Below, piece after piece: positions 33,842 to 45,250 of a DNA stretch of 64,000 nucleotides. How positions within the stretch are numbered: position 1 is the stretch's first letter; the number at the start of each line of letters is the position of its first letter. The DNA comes from Conoideocrella luteorostrata (lineage: Eukaryota; Ascomycota; Sordariomycetes; Hypocreales; Clavicipitaceae), in assembly GCA_032433595.1 (NCBI GenBank), contig JASWJB010000008.1:1-64000 (forward strand), given 5' to 3'. Position numbers and translations under genes: made by a program. The notes beneath the pieces are model-generated. The model did not search any database. It had not been told where the DNA came from and saw only the letters and a program-made list of their open reading frames with translations.

Positions 33842-35341
33842 CCCAAATGCTGTGTCTGTGTACTTGACGCTACTCGAAGTGTAGGGTCCCGCAAGACAGC
33901 AAGCGCCTACTTGTTGATGTTGCAGAGAAGGTCAGCAGCATCCCATACAGCCCAGAAAAAGGGTTGGCTATTCCCATTATATACATTAGATGACAGTGAC
34001 TGAACTCATAACGTGGCTTCGATGAAAACTGAGAAGTCGGTGCAAAGGAGCATCCTGGCTCCTCCCCCGCAAATTCCATCTCTCTGACACGAGCACAGCC
34101 GTAGACCTCTAGCTGAAACAGGTTACCGAGCTCGTGTAAAGTTAATCCAATAACGTTATTATCCAGCGTCGATCACGCCAGTCGACTCTCGAGGAAGTGA
34201 CATCTGCCCTCTCTTATCGCAGGCGCTAGGCTGTATGTGCTCGAGCCTCCCGCCAATCGCAGACAGCTTCCCGTCTGGGCAAGTCAAACATGTGAACCAT
34301 CCATATATTAATTTTCGCTTAACTAATGGATGCTACCAAGAGGCAGTTGAGTTTATAGAAAAGGCCTTAATAGAAGAGTTATTTTAATTTTGAAGGCATA
34401 GTTTATTTTATGACGATGTACTCCGTAGTTGCTAGTGCTTTTTGGCAATAACGGTAATAGCATACGCAGTTCAATTTAGCTGTCCGCAATGCAGACTCAA
34501 AATACGGGCGTTTTAGCATCAGCCGAAACGAAAAGAGCCGGCAGATCTTGTTTCGAGCATCGCTTTATGCCCTATTGACTAATGTGTTTCGAGCCTCTAC
34601 ACCTCCGGTTGTGGAGCCTTGGTGTGTTACAACAGGTATTCGGCTCACTCCGGCGGATAACACGGCGCATTCTGTTAAACGGAAAACATATCATTTCATG
34701 TCGTATCTGGTTTGTCAGTGATGAACTAACCTTTTCCGGAGAAATAACTGATACAAATGAGTCTGAGAGTATCATATTCATGTCGATTGTATGACAGATC
34801 CAACCAGTAATCAACCACCTTTCGTCAAGTTTCACATGCACGCTAGGAGCTTTCCGTACCACTCTGATGCGCCTTCTGGTTCGATCAGGTTTTCAGCTGC
34901 GGCGCCTTTGCGTGGAATGAGAAGACATGAGACTCAATAGCCAATCTAGAGCGGGTTGCATTGGGGCAGACAACCTGTGATCGGAGTGGACTGGAGGAGA
35001 TTCAACGGACGGTTTACGCCCGCCGCCGTGGTGCGCCGCCAGCCACGGGTTTCACATGTGCCGAGTATGTTAGCGTCAACTGGTAATAGCTTGGTAGTTA
35101 AGTACGAGGTGCAGCTCCTTCTTCAAGTTAGCTCTTGACCTCTGTCTGTTAAGCATATCAGAGCCGACGACGCATCGTCTATATTGTCTGATATAGCTGC
35201 TTAAGAGGCTCGCTTGACTGCGTGGGCGGACAACTCGAGAATTGGTTCACCTTTCAGCTGGCACAAGCACCCGCAAATCACAACCAAGAATGAAAAAATC
35301 GCCCAGTCCGAGTTTTGTATGATATCATCTCATCAGTCGCC

Positions 35342-35452
35342 ATGTCGACTTCTCCGTCAAACAATGCGCCGGCTCGCTTTCATTCACGGAATATCGACGG
35401 GCCTGCCGAGGGGCCGCTACGACAGATCTACTTGGCCTACACATCCATGCCG
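35342..35452 (+). pseudogene. Possible N-terminal gene remnant, unknown family
   Basis: ATG 35342 starts a 36-residue frame, MSTSPSNNAPARFHSRNIDG and onward to SMPT then TAG. Downstream in another frame (35463-35528) lies FLLGDEGDYIILSDMSEVVK, which also looks like protein. No intron joins them. Likely a decayed gene, but support is compositional only. Confidence 0.2.
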
Positions 35453-36311
35453 ACGTAGGCCCGTATTCCTTCTCGGCGATGAAGGCGACTATATAATCCT
35501 CAGCGACATGAGCGAAGTCGTTAAACAGGTAAACTGGCTAGAGAGGAGAAAGTTCCATTGCCAATGATATCCCTAGGAGTTAGAGTTTTCTTACGTGTAT
35601 GATGTTGGCCTCTAGCCTGCTGCGAGCAACGTGACAATCAACTAGACATAAGCCCAAAGCGCCGAAGGAACGAAGCTCAAGTGCTTAACTCATCCAACCT
35701 CGGGGCAACAAGATGTGTTATACGAAATGCTACCTACACTTCTGTGAAGACGTCCTCTTCAAAGGGCTTGCTCCTTCCTGCGCTGGTGGAATGACACGGA
35801 GTCTAGGCTAGGGATGTCGCACCTGTCCAGCCAAACAATATTGCGGAAACCTGACGTCTGCGAAGTTAGCGAGCAAGACGATGCGGTCGGACACTCGTTG
35901 AATTACGCCAAACTAATTCCTCATGACAAAGCGCTTCGCGATAAATACACTGTCATTGGTGGTGATACACGTCACTGCCGGTGAAATGCGCTTAAAATCG
36001 GGCCTGGACGTGCACGTCTGGTGCGCTGGCTAGGCGTGACCGAATGCAATCTATCTCGAATACTCTCGATCTATGCCGTGGAAAACCCTTTATATCGCCA
36101 AAGACTTATCTCTCAGGCCCACATGTCCATTATAGTACACAACCACTAATTTGCAACTATACATTCCGGAACCTAGCTATAGCTTACTGGGTTCTCGGTA
36201 ACAATCCACATATAGGAGCCAACTTCAAGCATGTCGTATGCGCTATTTAAATGATTATTCACCCACTCCCGCTACCCACCGAGGGACAAGCTTGATTGTC
36301 GATACCCCAAG

Positions 36312-36539
36312 ATGACAGATAGATCGATGCTATGCGGCCGGGCGAATTGCGTTTACATTGGCAACCAGCAGGCTTCAACGATATCGCCGCCGACCGATCC
36401 TAAGGCGGGCACGGATCTTCTCCGACTTGGTGCTAGCGACGGACGACGCAGGGCCGATTCATTTGTTCAATTGATGCGGCTTTCTCGACATGACCACTGG
36501 GCGAACGTTCTAATCTTGCTGCCATTCTTCATTAAGAGT
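36312..36539 (+). pseudogene. Possible fragment of a UbiA-type prenyltransferase
   Basis: A frame from ATG 36312 ends in MRLSRHDHWANVLILLPFFIK before a GTATGT that could be a splice donor. The pattern LxRxxHWxxNxLxxLPFF resembles the first membrane helix of UbiA-family transferases of the decaprenyl-phosphate phosphoribosyltransferase type. No Asp-rich catalytic loop or further helices follow, so at most a truncated start remains. Confidence 0.25.
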
Positions 36540-37490
36540 ATGTGTTGTGTAAAAAGCCGCTTAGTTCCACAGGCTACCACGATCTCGGCACCGCGATCCC
36601 CACCGTAGTTGTTCCTGACCCCAAACCTAAACTCAGGCCGATGTTTCAATATCTACCGTAAGCTGAGAACGGAGGGTGTCAAGGTGGAACGATTGGCAAG
36701 ATACCTAAGGTGCAATGTCCGTACCGGGGCCGAAGAGTCGCAAAGCCACCAAAAACCACATGCGTAGTGTTTGACTGTCTCCTACTTCGCTGCTACTTGA
36801 GATGGGAGACTGTGCTGTGTACGGAGTACCTCTGATTTATACCCAGATCGAAAGCTGTCCAGATCACCCAACCAGCACGGGAATGCAACCTTACATGACG
36901 GCGCAGAAATATTGAAGAAGTTATGGGCATGTCAACTTTTTCTCGTCTTTATTTTCGATTGTCCTTTGACTTGGGTCGGCCCGTAGTTAGTTAGTGTCAG
37001 AGCCTGCCTAATTCCCCAGCTACGGAGCCTCCCCAACAATGCCCCCTCCCGTGCCTTTCTGTAGTTAGTCTCCTCCGCCACGCAAGCCTTCCGCTGTGTG
37101 AACTGAGGGTGTGTGGTATGGACGTAAGTAGTGGAAGTGGTCGTGGCAAATTAATATTTGATCTCTCCAAATATGCTGAGCACAGCGAGACCTGCGATGC
37201 AGGTTGATAAATACGCATTAGCATCACGGCAAGATAAGCTAATCCGTGTAAATTTAATCTCCAATACTCCGTACTGTCTTAAGTAGTCCGGCAATCACTA
37301 GTCCGTTACCGGCGTTACGGTGTTAACAAGGCATGGTGCAATGTGACACTGCAGACTCTTCCTTTGCCTCGCACCTCACACCTCACTTACTCGTTTATTT
37401 CCAACCATCCTCTTGTTTTCTCACCAGCGGTGGAACAGAACTGTCGTCCCCGATAAGTCAGGCAGGAGTCTCCCGGTAAAGATTGCAGGA

Positions 37491-39167
37491 ATGGCGCATG
37501 CTACTGAATCACAGCTTGGCATTTACGATCGGGCGGCGGCTGAGGGGTGCCAAGATCTGCAGGGTAGTGCTGTGTCACCGGGACTGGGCGATGCCGCTAC
37601 CGAGGCAAGAGTGAGGAGAAAGCTAGATTGCAACTTGCTAATGCTATTATGTTTCTTATGTGAGTTTTATGCCGGCAGTCTCCCGGCTATGGGCTCTTGA
37701 TGATGGTCTAACTGGGCGTAGTCTTGCTCGCGTTCTTGGATCGGTCAAATGTTGGGTGAGACAAATTACTCCTCCCCGAACTGCGTACTTGGATGCTACC
37801 TGCGGGCTAACAAGACCACACGAAAGCAATGCTCGCCTTGCTGGCATGGAAACGGACCTCCATCTATCCAGCGATCAGTATGAATGGCTACTGACCATCT
37901 TCTACATTGCATACATCCTTTTCGAGCCCCTCATAATCGTATTCAAGATCTTGCCCGCTCGCATATGGATAGCCATTCTTGTTGCCGGCTGGGGCATAGC
38001 TGCCACAGCCCAAGCCGGTACTCACTCATGGTCCGGCATGATGGCCTGTCGGTTTTTCCTCGCCGCGTTCGAGGCAGGATATGGCCCGGGAGCCGTGTAC
38101 TTGCTTTCGTTCTTCTACCTGCGCAACGAGGTTGGACTTCGCATCGGAATCTTCTTTTCTTGCGCTCCGCTAGCTACATGCTTCGCGGGTGCTTTAGCCT
38201 ACGGAATCACGTCTGGACATTCCCGTCTTGCGAATTGGCGCCTGCTGTTCCTCGTAGAAGGCATACCAGTTCTGATTATGGCAGTTGTATCATACTTTGC
38301 CATGCCAAACAGCGCTCATGACGCGTGGTTCTTGACGGAAGATGAAAAGCGGATAGCGTTAGCTCGGCAAGTAAGGCAAGTCGGAAAGGAGAAGAGACTC
38401 GGAGGTCTCAACTGGCGAGAGACTTTTCTCACTCTGTTGGACGTCAAGGCGTGGCTCACCGCTCTCATGTACTTCTCTTGCAATGTTTCCTACGCGTCAT
38501 TGCCTGTGTTTTTACCGACCATTCTTAAAGATATGGGTATGGGCTTCTCCAACACCAATGAGGTTGTGTGAAGAGCAGACGAAATAAGAGCCGTGCTGAC
38601 TTTTTGATAGGCTTCTCCGGGCTGGATGCTCAAGGTCTGTCGGCGCCGCCTTACCTAGCATCCTTTTTCGTCACCATAGCCACAACATTCATTGCAGATC
38701 GGACCCAGCAAAGAGGCCTCATGGTTATTAGCCTGGCAATATTAGCCGGAGCTGGGTACATCATGCTCGCCGTCACGTCCACAACCGCTGTGCGATATGC
38801 CGGGGTCTTTCTCGCTGCAGCCGGTGTGTTCCCTACAATTGCAAACATTTTACCGTGGGTGCTCAATAATCAAGGCAGTGACGAAAGACGCGGAGCCGGT
38901 ATTGTGATCATGAATATTGTAGGACAGTGCGGGCCATTGCTGGGAACGAGGGTCTATCCACAGAGCGAACGACCTGACTATGTGAAAGGTCATAGCATTT
39001 GCGCTGCGTTCATGTTCTTCGTCGCGATACTAGCCATCATTTTGCGAGCTATCCTTATGTGGGAAAATAGGAAGTTACGCGCCAAGCATAACGACGCATC
39101 GGACGAGAATAGCAACGATATGCAGGGCGTTGAGAACTATGGGCCAAATTTTAGATATGTTCTCTAA
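37491..39167 (+). CDS. MFS transporter, Dal5/anion:cation symporter (allantoate permease) type
   Basis: Exons 37491-37659, 37722-37755, 37827-38536 and 38611-39167 give 489 residues. Splicing reconstructs LLMLLCFLFLLAFLDRSNVGNARLAGM, here seen as FLDRSNVGNARLAG, the hallmark between helices 1 and 2 of this family. Later landmarks are FYIAYILFEP, CRFFLAAFEAGYGPGAVYLLSFFY, RLLFLVEGIP, and LSAPPYLASF. About twelve membrane helices result. Relatives import allantoate, vitamins, small peptides or organic anions with protons at the plasma membrane; the substrate here is unknown. The second exon is only 34 nt. The third intron uses GTATGG inside GATATGG-GTATGGGC; using the later GT sites breaks the frame. 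The intron carries a copy of the sequence that begins the next exon (GGCTTCTCC). Confidence 0.87.
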
Positions 39168-39393
39168 TCTGAAAACAGGGGAGTTTCCACGAGCCGACAC
39201 GTAGCGTGCTGCCTGAAAGAACTGCATAAATAACACGGAAGGTGACTGCCGTTGCAACTACAGTGCACCAGTCTCGTTGAGCGTCATCCTTCAAAGCCAT
39301 GTCTTTCTATTCTATAGTGACCGTGGATAACTGTATAGTATTCAATCTCCGAAGTCACGGCCGGGAGAATCCCATCCTCGTCAATGCCCAGTT

Positions 39394-40755
39394 TTAGTTA
39401 ATCCAGCCCTTTGGCCCTCCCCAAGTACCCTTCACAAATGACGTATAGTATACCCAGGGGAAAAAGTCCTTCTTCAAATGATAAAATGCTCTACGAGGCT
39501 CGACCTGGTCGATCCCAAGCCAGTTATCAAACGTCTCATTTGGCTCGCCGCCATACTTGAACTCTGCAAGAAGAACTTTGCCGTACTCGGTCAGGAGAGG
39601 ACAGGACGTGTAACCGTCGTAAGACGCGTCAGGCTGCCGCCCCTCCAGAACCTGAAGCAGGTTGCGAACAAGCACCGGCGCTTCTGCAGTAATAGCCGCG
39701 GCGGTCTTGGACGTCGGCAGGCTAGAGGCATCACCTGCCGACCAAATGTTGGCGTACTTCTTATGGCGCAGACTATTGTCGTCCACGTCCACGTAGCCAG
39801 CTTCATTCCCGATAACGCTCTCCTTGATGAACTTGGGAGCGCCCATCTTGGGAGTCACATGCAGCAAATCGAACTTCCTCGTGACTTTGTCTCCCCCGTT
39901 TGGTCTGGCAAACGTGGCCTCGTTTCCCTTGATTGCAACCAAATCATGCTGGAATAAACCTTCGACGCCCCTCTCCTTTCGCAGCTCTTCTAGCTTTGCT
40001 GCGTACTTGGGCACTGCAAACATGGCTGGAAGGCCAGTAGCAAAGCTTATGTTGACTGCTGACTTTGCAGAATCGTTGGGGGAGTACAGTCCAGCGCGTT
40101 TCCAGTAGTCCAGGGCGAGCCACATCACCTTTTGCGGCGCACCAGCACACTTGATCACGCCGGCAGGCTGCGTAAAGATGGCATTTCCCTTTGCAAGGGT
40201 TTCAACATTTCGGAAGGCCTTGTCGCAGGTGTCGTAATTGTAAATTGATGATACAGCAGAGTTGCGGTCGTAGAGAGCATCGGCGAGACCCTCGATGCAT
40301 CCGTAATCAATACTGAGGCCAGGGGCAACCACAAGTTGCTCATAGCTCAATTTGCCACCGCCGGCGAGCGTGACGACATTCTGCTGGGGCGTGATGGACT
40401 CAACACTCGAATTGTAAAATCTGAGCTTTCGGTCTACCAGTTCTGTCATGTCCCGGCGCAATTCCTCTTTGTTCTTCAGGCCGCCTCCAACCAACGTCCA
40501 CCCTGGCTGGTAGTGGTGCCATGTTGCAGGATCGATAATGGCAATGTCTTGAGGCTGGAATTTCCCGGAGCGCAGGAGCTGATGGCTAATGGATAGACCA
40601 GCAGTGCCGGCACCAACGACTACTACTCTGTGAGAGGCAGTGGCAGACGTCACGGGCGATGCCGTCGCGAAGCATCGTGCGCTGCGCTGTGATGAACGCA
40701 ATGCAGTGCGAGCAGCGTTCCACGCGAGCTTGGTTCTTTGGCACTGCATCTGCAT
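39394..40755 (-). CDS. Mitochondrial sulfide:quinone oxidoreductase (HMT2 type)
   Basis: Intronless, 453 residues. An Arg/Ser/Ala-rich leader without acids (MQMQCQRTKLAWNAARTALR) predicts mitochondrial import. The FAD fold VVVVGAGTAGLS is at about 45-56, followed by WHHYQPGWTLVGGG, the type II SQR mark. VIKCAGAPQKVMWLALDYW carries one redox Cys and SCPLLTEYG is near the end; FSAGDxSxLP-like flavin contact appears as WSAGDASSLPTSKTAAA. This matches fission-yeast Hmt2 and animal SQOR, which oxidise H2S to polysulfide or sulfane sulfur and pass electrons to ubiquinone. Loss of Hmt2 in fission yeast causes cadmium sensitivity and sulfide build-up. The frame opens two codons earlier at TTG; ATG 40755 is the start. 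The third conserved Cys of bacterial SQR is not expected in this class. Confidence 0.92.
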   Translation of the reverse strand: MQMQCQRTKLAWNAARTALRSSQRSARCFATASPVTSATASHRVVVVGAGTAGLSISHQLLRSGKFQPQDIAIIDPATWHHYQPGWTLVGGGLKNKEELRRDMTELVDRKLRFYNSSVESITPQQNVVTLAGGGKLSYEQLVVAPGLSIDYGCIEGLADALYDRNSAVSSIYNYDTCDKAFRNVETLAKGNAIFTQPAGVIKCAGAPQKVMWLALDYWKRAGLYSPNDSAKSAVNISFATGLPAMFAVPKYAAKLEELRKERGVEGLFQHDLVAIKGNEATFARPNGGDKVTRKFDLLHVTPKMGAPKFIKESVIGNEAGYVDVDDNSLRHKKYANIWSAGDASSLPTSKTAAAITAEAPVLVRNLLQVLEGRQPDASYDGYTSCPLLTEYGKVLLAEFKYGGEPNETFDNWLGIDQVEPRRAFYHLKKDFFPWVYYTSFVKGTWGGPKGWIN

Positions 40756-43700
40756 GGACAACGCGCTTGGCGTTGTGCAGGATATGATGCTGTGCTTCGA
40801 TCAGCTGGCAACCGGCACGACAAGGAAACGAAGCGACAAGAAAAATAAGGTTCAATTCACGAAGCTACAAACTAGCTGTGGGTGGTGAGTGGGCAAATCA
40901 CGTCATTGCGCCGCTGTCCGAATTGCGGCGCCGACTAACTACCCGACCATCTGCTTGCGTATAAACTTTGCAACATTTTTTTTTTTCAAAATAAAAAAAA
41001 TTATGCATGACCATTATTCCAGCATAGTACGAACAGTCGCACTCATCCGTCTCGCAGGAGCAAACATTTTGGCTCAGCAACCCAATTTTTCTTGCCTGTC
41101 GGTCGCGTATGCCATTGTTGGCTCATACCCCGCGTTCATGCTGCCACGAAACCGAACACCTACCCTGCATCGGATTATCGGCATCAACACATTTAACTTT
41201 CAGGCCCAACTTTACGCCAGTTGAATTGTATGCCAAGACAAGACAAATAGCTGACAGCTTTAGAATCCTATTTATGTCTCGTCAGCTAATTTACAACTGG
41301 TAGGACCGAAAAGTAGACAAAATTTAGTCACAGTTGTGGTTTACCACAAAGTCTACTCGATGCAACCGCACACCCAGCATGTCAAGCTCATTATCGTCCA
41401 GCAGTCTATGATGTGCAATACATAAAGAGAACGTGTACTCCTTGCATGCGGCCTAAAACTGTACAGCCACAGCACCCAAGCAATACGCTCAGTGTACATA
41501 CATCTTTATACCTACTATTGGGGGCATCATAAATGGCTTGGCTTCAAGCTTTGCTACTTATGCGCCGTGCCAACCACTAGTCATGTGCAGCCATTGAGGC
41601 AGTTGGCAACATCAGTAGAGACAACAAGATGTACCTCTTAGCCCAGAGTCCAAAGTGAGTGAAATTAATAGATCCCGGGCTGTAGATCCTTGCGGATGTG
41701 TTGTAGAACCGGCTGTCGCCGATGTGATTACCGTCTTTGGCCTTGGATAAGGCTTGGTCAAGACGGTCTCCGCATGACGTATCAGCGACACGACTTTGAT
41801 CGTCGGGGCAATCCTGAAGTTGGGGCAAGGGTTTATGCCAGCGCAAGGACCGGAGCCACAATGTTATTGCATAAATTTAGGTCATAGACTCCGTTGTTGC
41901 GGTGGGAACACGAGCACATCCTTTGATCACTTGCATCATGACAGCATGTAGACGGCACTTTTAAACACTGGTATACTATGGCACAGAGTCGATAACTACC
42001 TTGACGCGGTTAATATGGGCAACGGTGCTTCATCGCCGCAATTGTTCTATCTGCAAGCCTTTTGTATTAAAAGCACGCTTGCGTTCCCAGCCCCTCGAAG
42101 CGTCACCAGGTAGCTTAAATTGAGCCACCGCTTCTGGGTAAAACTTATCGATCTGATACAGCGCCGTTTTTGGAGGCTCTGTGAGCGAGCAGCAGCAGTG
42201 TCCAAGGCGGTCAAAGGGACAACAGAGACAAGTCGTTGGCAAGATCGCGACGATGCATGGAGTGATAGAGAAGTGCTTCGAGTCGCTGCATGCTACGAAT
42301 CCACTTCTTTATGCTATTATTAACAATTTTCACAGCTGGAAAGACATCGATATCCATCAGAATGCAAATGCTTGCAGCATCGTCGTTGCTGCATGGATGA
42401 AGGACAATAGATCATTCGAAAACTCCAAGTTACAGTTTCATTTGCCTCTTCCGTTGCCTATCTCTCCAATAGCTTTTGCTCTTCTTCGTTTTCACTCTAT
42501 TAGCCTTCAAGGCCATTTTCACTGGCTGAAAGAATCAGCTGCAATGTGCCTTATACCAATCGTCGGTGAGTTGATATGATGTCTAATACGATAACGAGTC
42601 GACAAATCAAGGCGTTGATTGCGGATCTGTCTAAGGAACGTCAAAATTAACTTCGTTCGCAATTGCAGGGGGGGATACATTTTTGATCGATGAAAGCTAC
42701 TATTGATAATTGATCTTGCATGTGGAAGACATGTGCAACCCGAATCCAGTTCGATGCGCTGATGTTACTGGTCGGTGTCACTGCTAGCGTAGATGTTCCC
42801 GTTCTTGAATGTAAGGATTCACAGATATAGGCAAGCTGTCAGTCATTAGTTGGACTACACCAAATCGGGCCTGCGCTGTCACCCCGGTACAGAATAGAAG
42901 TGATGATAACTAATGTACGGAGCATAGGCTCGATGACTGGTATTAGCAGAATGACAAGAGGACAAAATTTGCTTATCGCCTCGATCGAGGCCGCCGGTAA
43001 ACATTGCAAGAGCTCTCTCTCTATGTGCACATGAATCCACTCCTCAATCCAAATTGCATTCTAACCGTCACCTAGTTACTCCGTACTACTATAGTGCATA
43101 CAGTCGGCGTAGAGGTCCGCGTCCAAATTGGCACCATGAAGCAGTCTCTTCAGCCCCGTGCGCATTTGGAACGACGTCGTCCTCCCATCCCGCCAATATA
43201 ACTAGTTACACACAGGCACAGGCACGCAAATCGTGCGCAATTGCGGAGCAGAAAACCGCGCGATTATGCATGCAGGCATGTCAGTGAAATTACAAGGGCG
43301 GCGTCAGCGCTCCGACTTCAGGACAAGCTGCAAATCCGAGGGCGTGCGGAAAAAGCCGCAGCCAGCTGGCCCTTCATTTCTGCACCTGAGAAAATCACCC
43401 TTTAGGTAAATTGAGTGGCGGGGGCAGGGCGGATCCCCCAACGACGAGGCACCCAGCTGGCTCAATCCGTAACGGCCATTTGTAAAAGGCACCGGGATAA
43501 CGCTGAACGGGATAACCAGGCTTCCATGACGTATGCCACTGCATAGTTGCAGTCGCAGTGCATGCTGAGAGAACTGCCAGTGTTCCGCAGAAGCTACGAT
43601 GCGGAACCAAGAGCTGAACGTCTGCAAGCCAACCGCGACCGATGCTACTCTGGACAACGGGCACCGAGGCCCAGACCAAGCTGCAGGCAAACTAGTTTAG

Positions 43701-45250
43701 GATTAACAGGTGTGGGACGGAAGGCAGGAGGAAACTTTGTCTACCGTCCTCCGCCGGAAAATCATTCCACTCGTCTCTCATTGGTGCTTGCCGATGATGC
43801 GTTCAAGAAGCAGCAAGGCGGCGGATGACTCGTAAAGTCACACACATCCACCACACCTCTCCGCGCCCTCACTCAACCAGTCAACTTGGCGTTGTGGTCA
43901 ATGGTAAATGCCGGGTGGCTTTCCAATGGCTGAAGACGAGGCTCGCCACCTTCATTTATATGAGCCAATCGCGTCCCCGCTGAATCGTCAACACGACCGG
44001 TTCTGTGCCATCCCGCGATAGCATGCCAACTTTTTTTTTCTCCGTTTTCTTCTCCCATCTCGTCTGTTTTTAGCGTCATGGCAGCTCACGAATCCACTCC
44101 TGCGCCGCTTGGACATTGGTCGAGGGCCACACCACACCATCTGAGCGATAAGGTTGCCTTGCCAAGCGGTATCCCTACTGCCAGGGCCCGTACGGCCTCT
44201 GCGGCCGCAGTAATAATAGCATCTTATTTGGTGTGTCTTGAGGAAGAGTCAGCGCAAGACACGGGAAATCCGCCCGAGATTGCTTGTCGTACGAGACATC
44301 TGGGGAGAGTCATTTATTTCTGTGTGTGTCTTGTAGGCCAATCATGTCCAAGCGGTCGAGTCAGCAATGCAGCCCTGCAATCTGTCAGTTCTGCCCTGCA
44401 TTGTACTAATGAGTACGGCGAAGGAGCACGGAGTACGGAGTAAAGAAAACAGACTTTGCTGGCGAGGCCTATCCCACATTCTGAGCGCGAGTGGTGCGAA
44501 GCTACTGCCCAAACCCAACCCAACGCTGGCTTGGCGACTCCAGGTTTGGCTTCCCCTCGTGCGATCTCTTTTGGTCGCATTCGAGTCTTCGTGGCTGCTT
44601 GGCATCACGGCGCTAAATCGCACTCAGCATCGAGAATGTCACTTGCGCAGGGCCGCGTGGAGAGGGCTCCGAGGCTGGAATTTACAATGTATACCATAGC
44701 CAGTCCGCCGACGTCATCAGGCTGGAAGCGAGGTGCAAACCCGTCGACTATTGCCTGGGTAGTATGACTGCCGGGTGAGGGGAGGGGAGTGGTTGAGTGG
44801 AGAAGGAACGGTGGAGAGGGGAGAGGGGAGGGGAGTGGAGAGGGCTAGCGAAGAGGGCTAGCGACGACGCGCATCCGCATGCTGCCCAATCACTTTACAC
44901 GCCACACTTGGTGCTGCCAGATACCGCAACGGCAAGCCTCGGCCTCTGCCCAAACCGGTAAGTTCCGTTTGCGTACCCCGATCGGTTCGTCCGACCTCGC
45001 GTGTCACAGCATAATCTGCAAGTCAAGAGGTTGCAGACACGTGGGCACGATGCAAGTCCACACAACACTCTGGAAATTTAGATTTTTATAAACTGTCATG
45101 GATATTACGTGACTCATATGTGCAATCATAGTACCTTCATTAAAAACAGACTCCTTTCAAGTGACCCATGGGTATCCCAACGAACCCAAGCAGCGCTCAT
45201 GGCTCCTCCAGCTCGTTCCCTGCCATCCGGCTCATAAATTGTGTGAAAAT
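40756..45250. other. 4.5-kb gene-poor region
   Basis: Starts with the sulfide oxidoreductase promoter (with a T/A homopolymer run near 40975-41000). Contains two TACGGAGTA-type motifs (43077-43085, 44434-44442) and a purine-rich G-tract (44773-44844). Open frames at 42181-42579 and 44078-44443 were examined and have no motif or splice support. Confidence 0.5.
44773..44844 (+). repeat. Purine-rich G-tract with G-quadruplex potential
   Basis: Runs of three or four G occur at 44773-44775, 44779-44782, 44784-44787, 44818-44821, 44825-44828, 44830-44833 and 44842-44844, spaced by A/G/T. The second group of four fits a G-quadruplex pattern with loops of 3, 1 and 8 bases. Most of the tract is purine on the + strand. 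Confidence 0.65.

Larger units (their letters stand above)
33842..37490. other. 3.6-kb gene-poor region
   Basis: Between the divergent lipase and MFS genes. Contains three TACGGAGTA/TACTCCGTA motifs (34419-34427, 36820-36828, 37265-37273). Two short pieces look like eroded coding sequence (35342-35452 and 36312-36539, listed separately). The rest shows no gene, RNA or repeat. Confidence 0.5.

Noticed and set aside
42181..42579. 132-codon plus-strand frame with a hydrophobic end
   Set aside because: Starts from a non-ATG codon, has no motif, and codon use is not gene-like.
44078..44443. 121-codon plus-strand frame beginning MAAHESTPAP with a pyrimidine-rich leader
   Set aside because: The leader and ATG look plausible, but no second exon or domain follows and the frame decays into low-complexity sequence; too weak to call.
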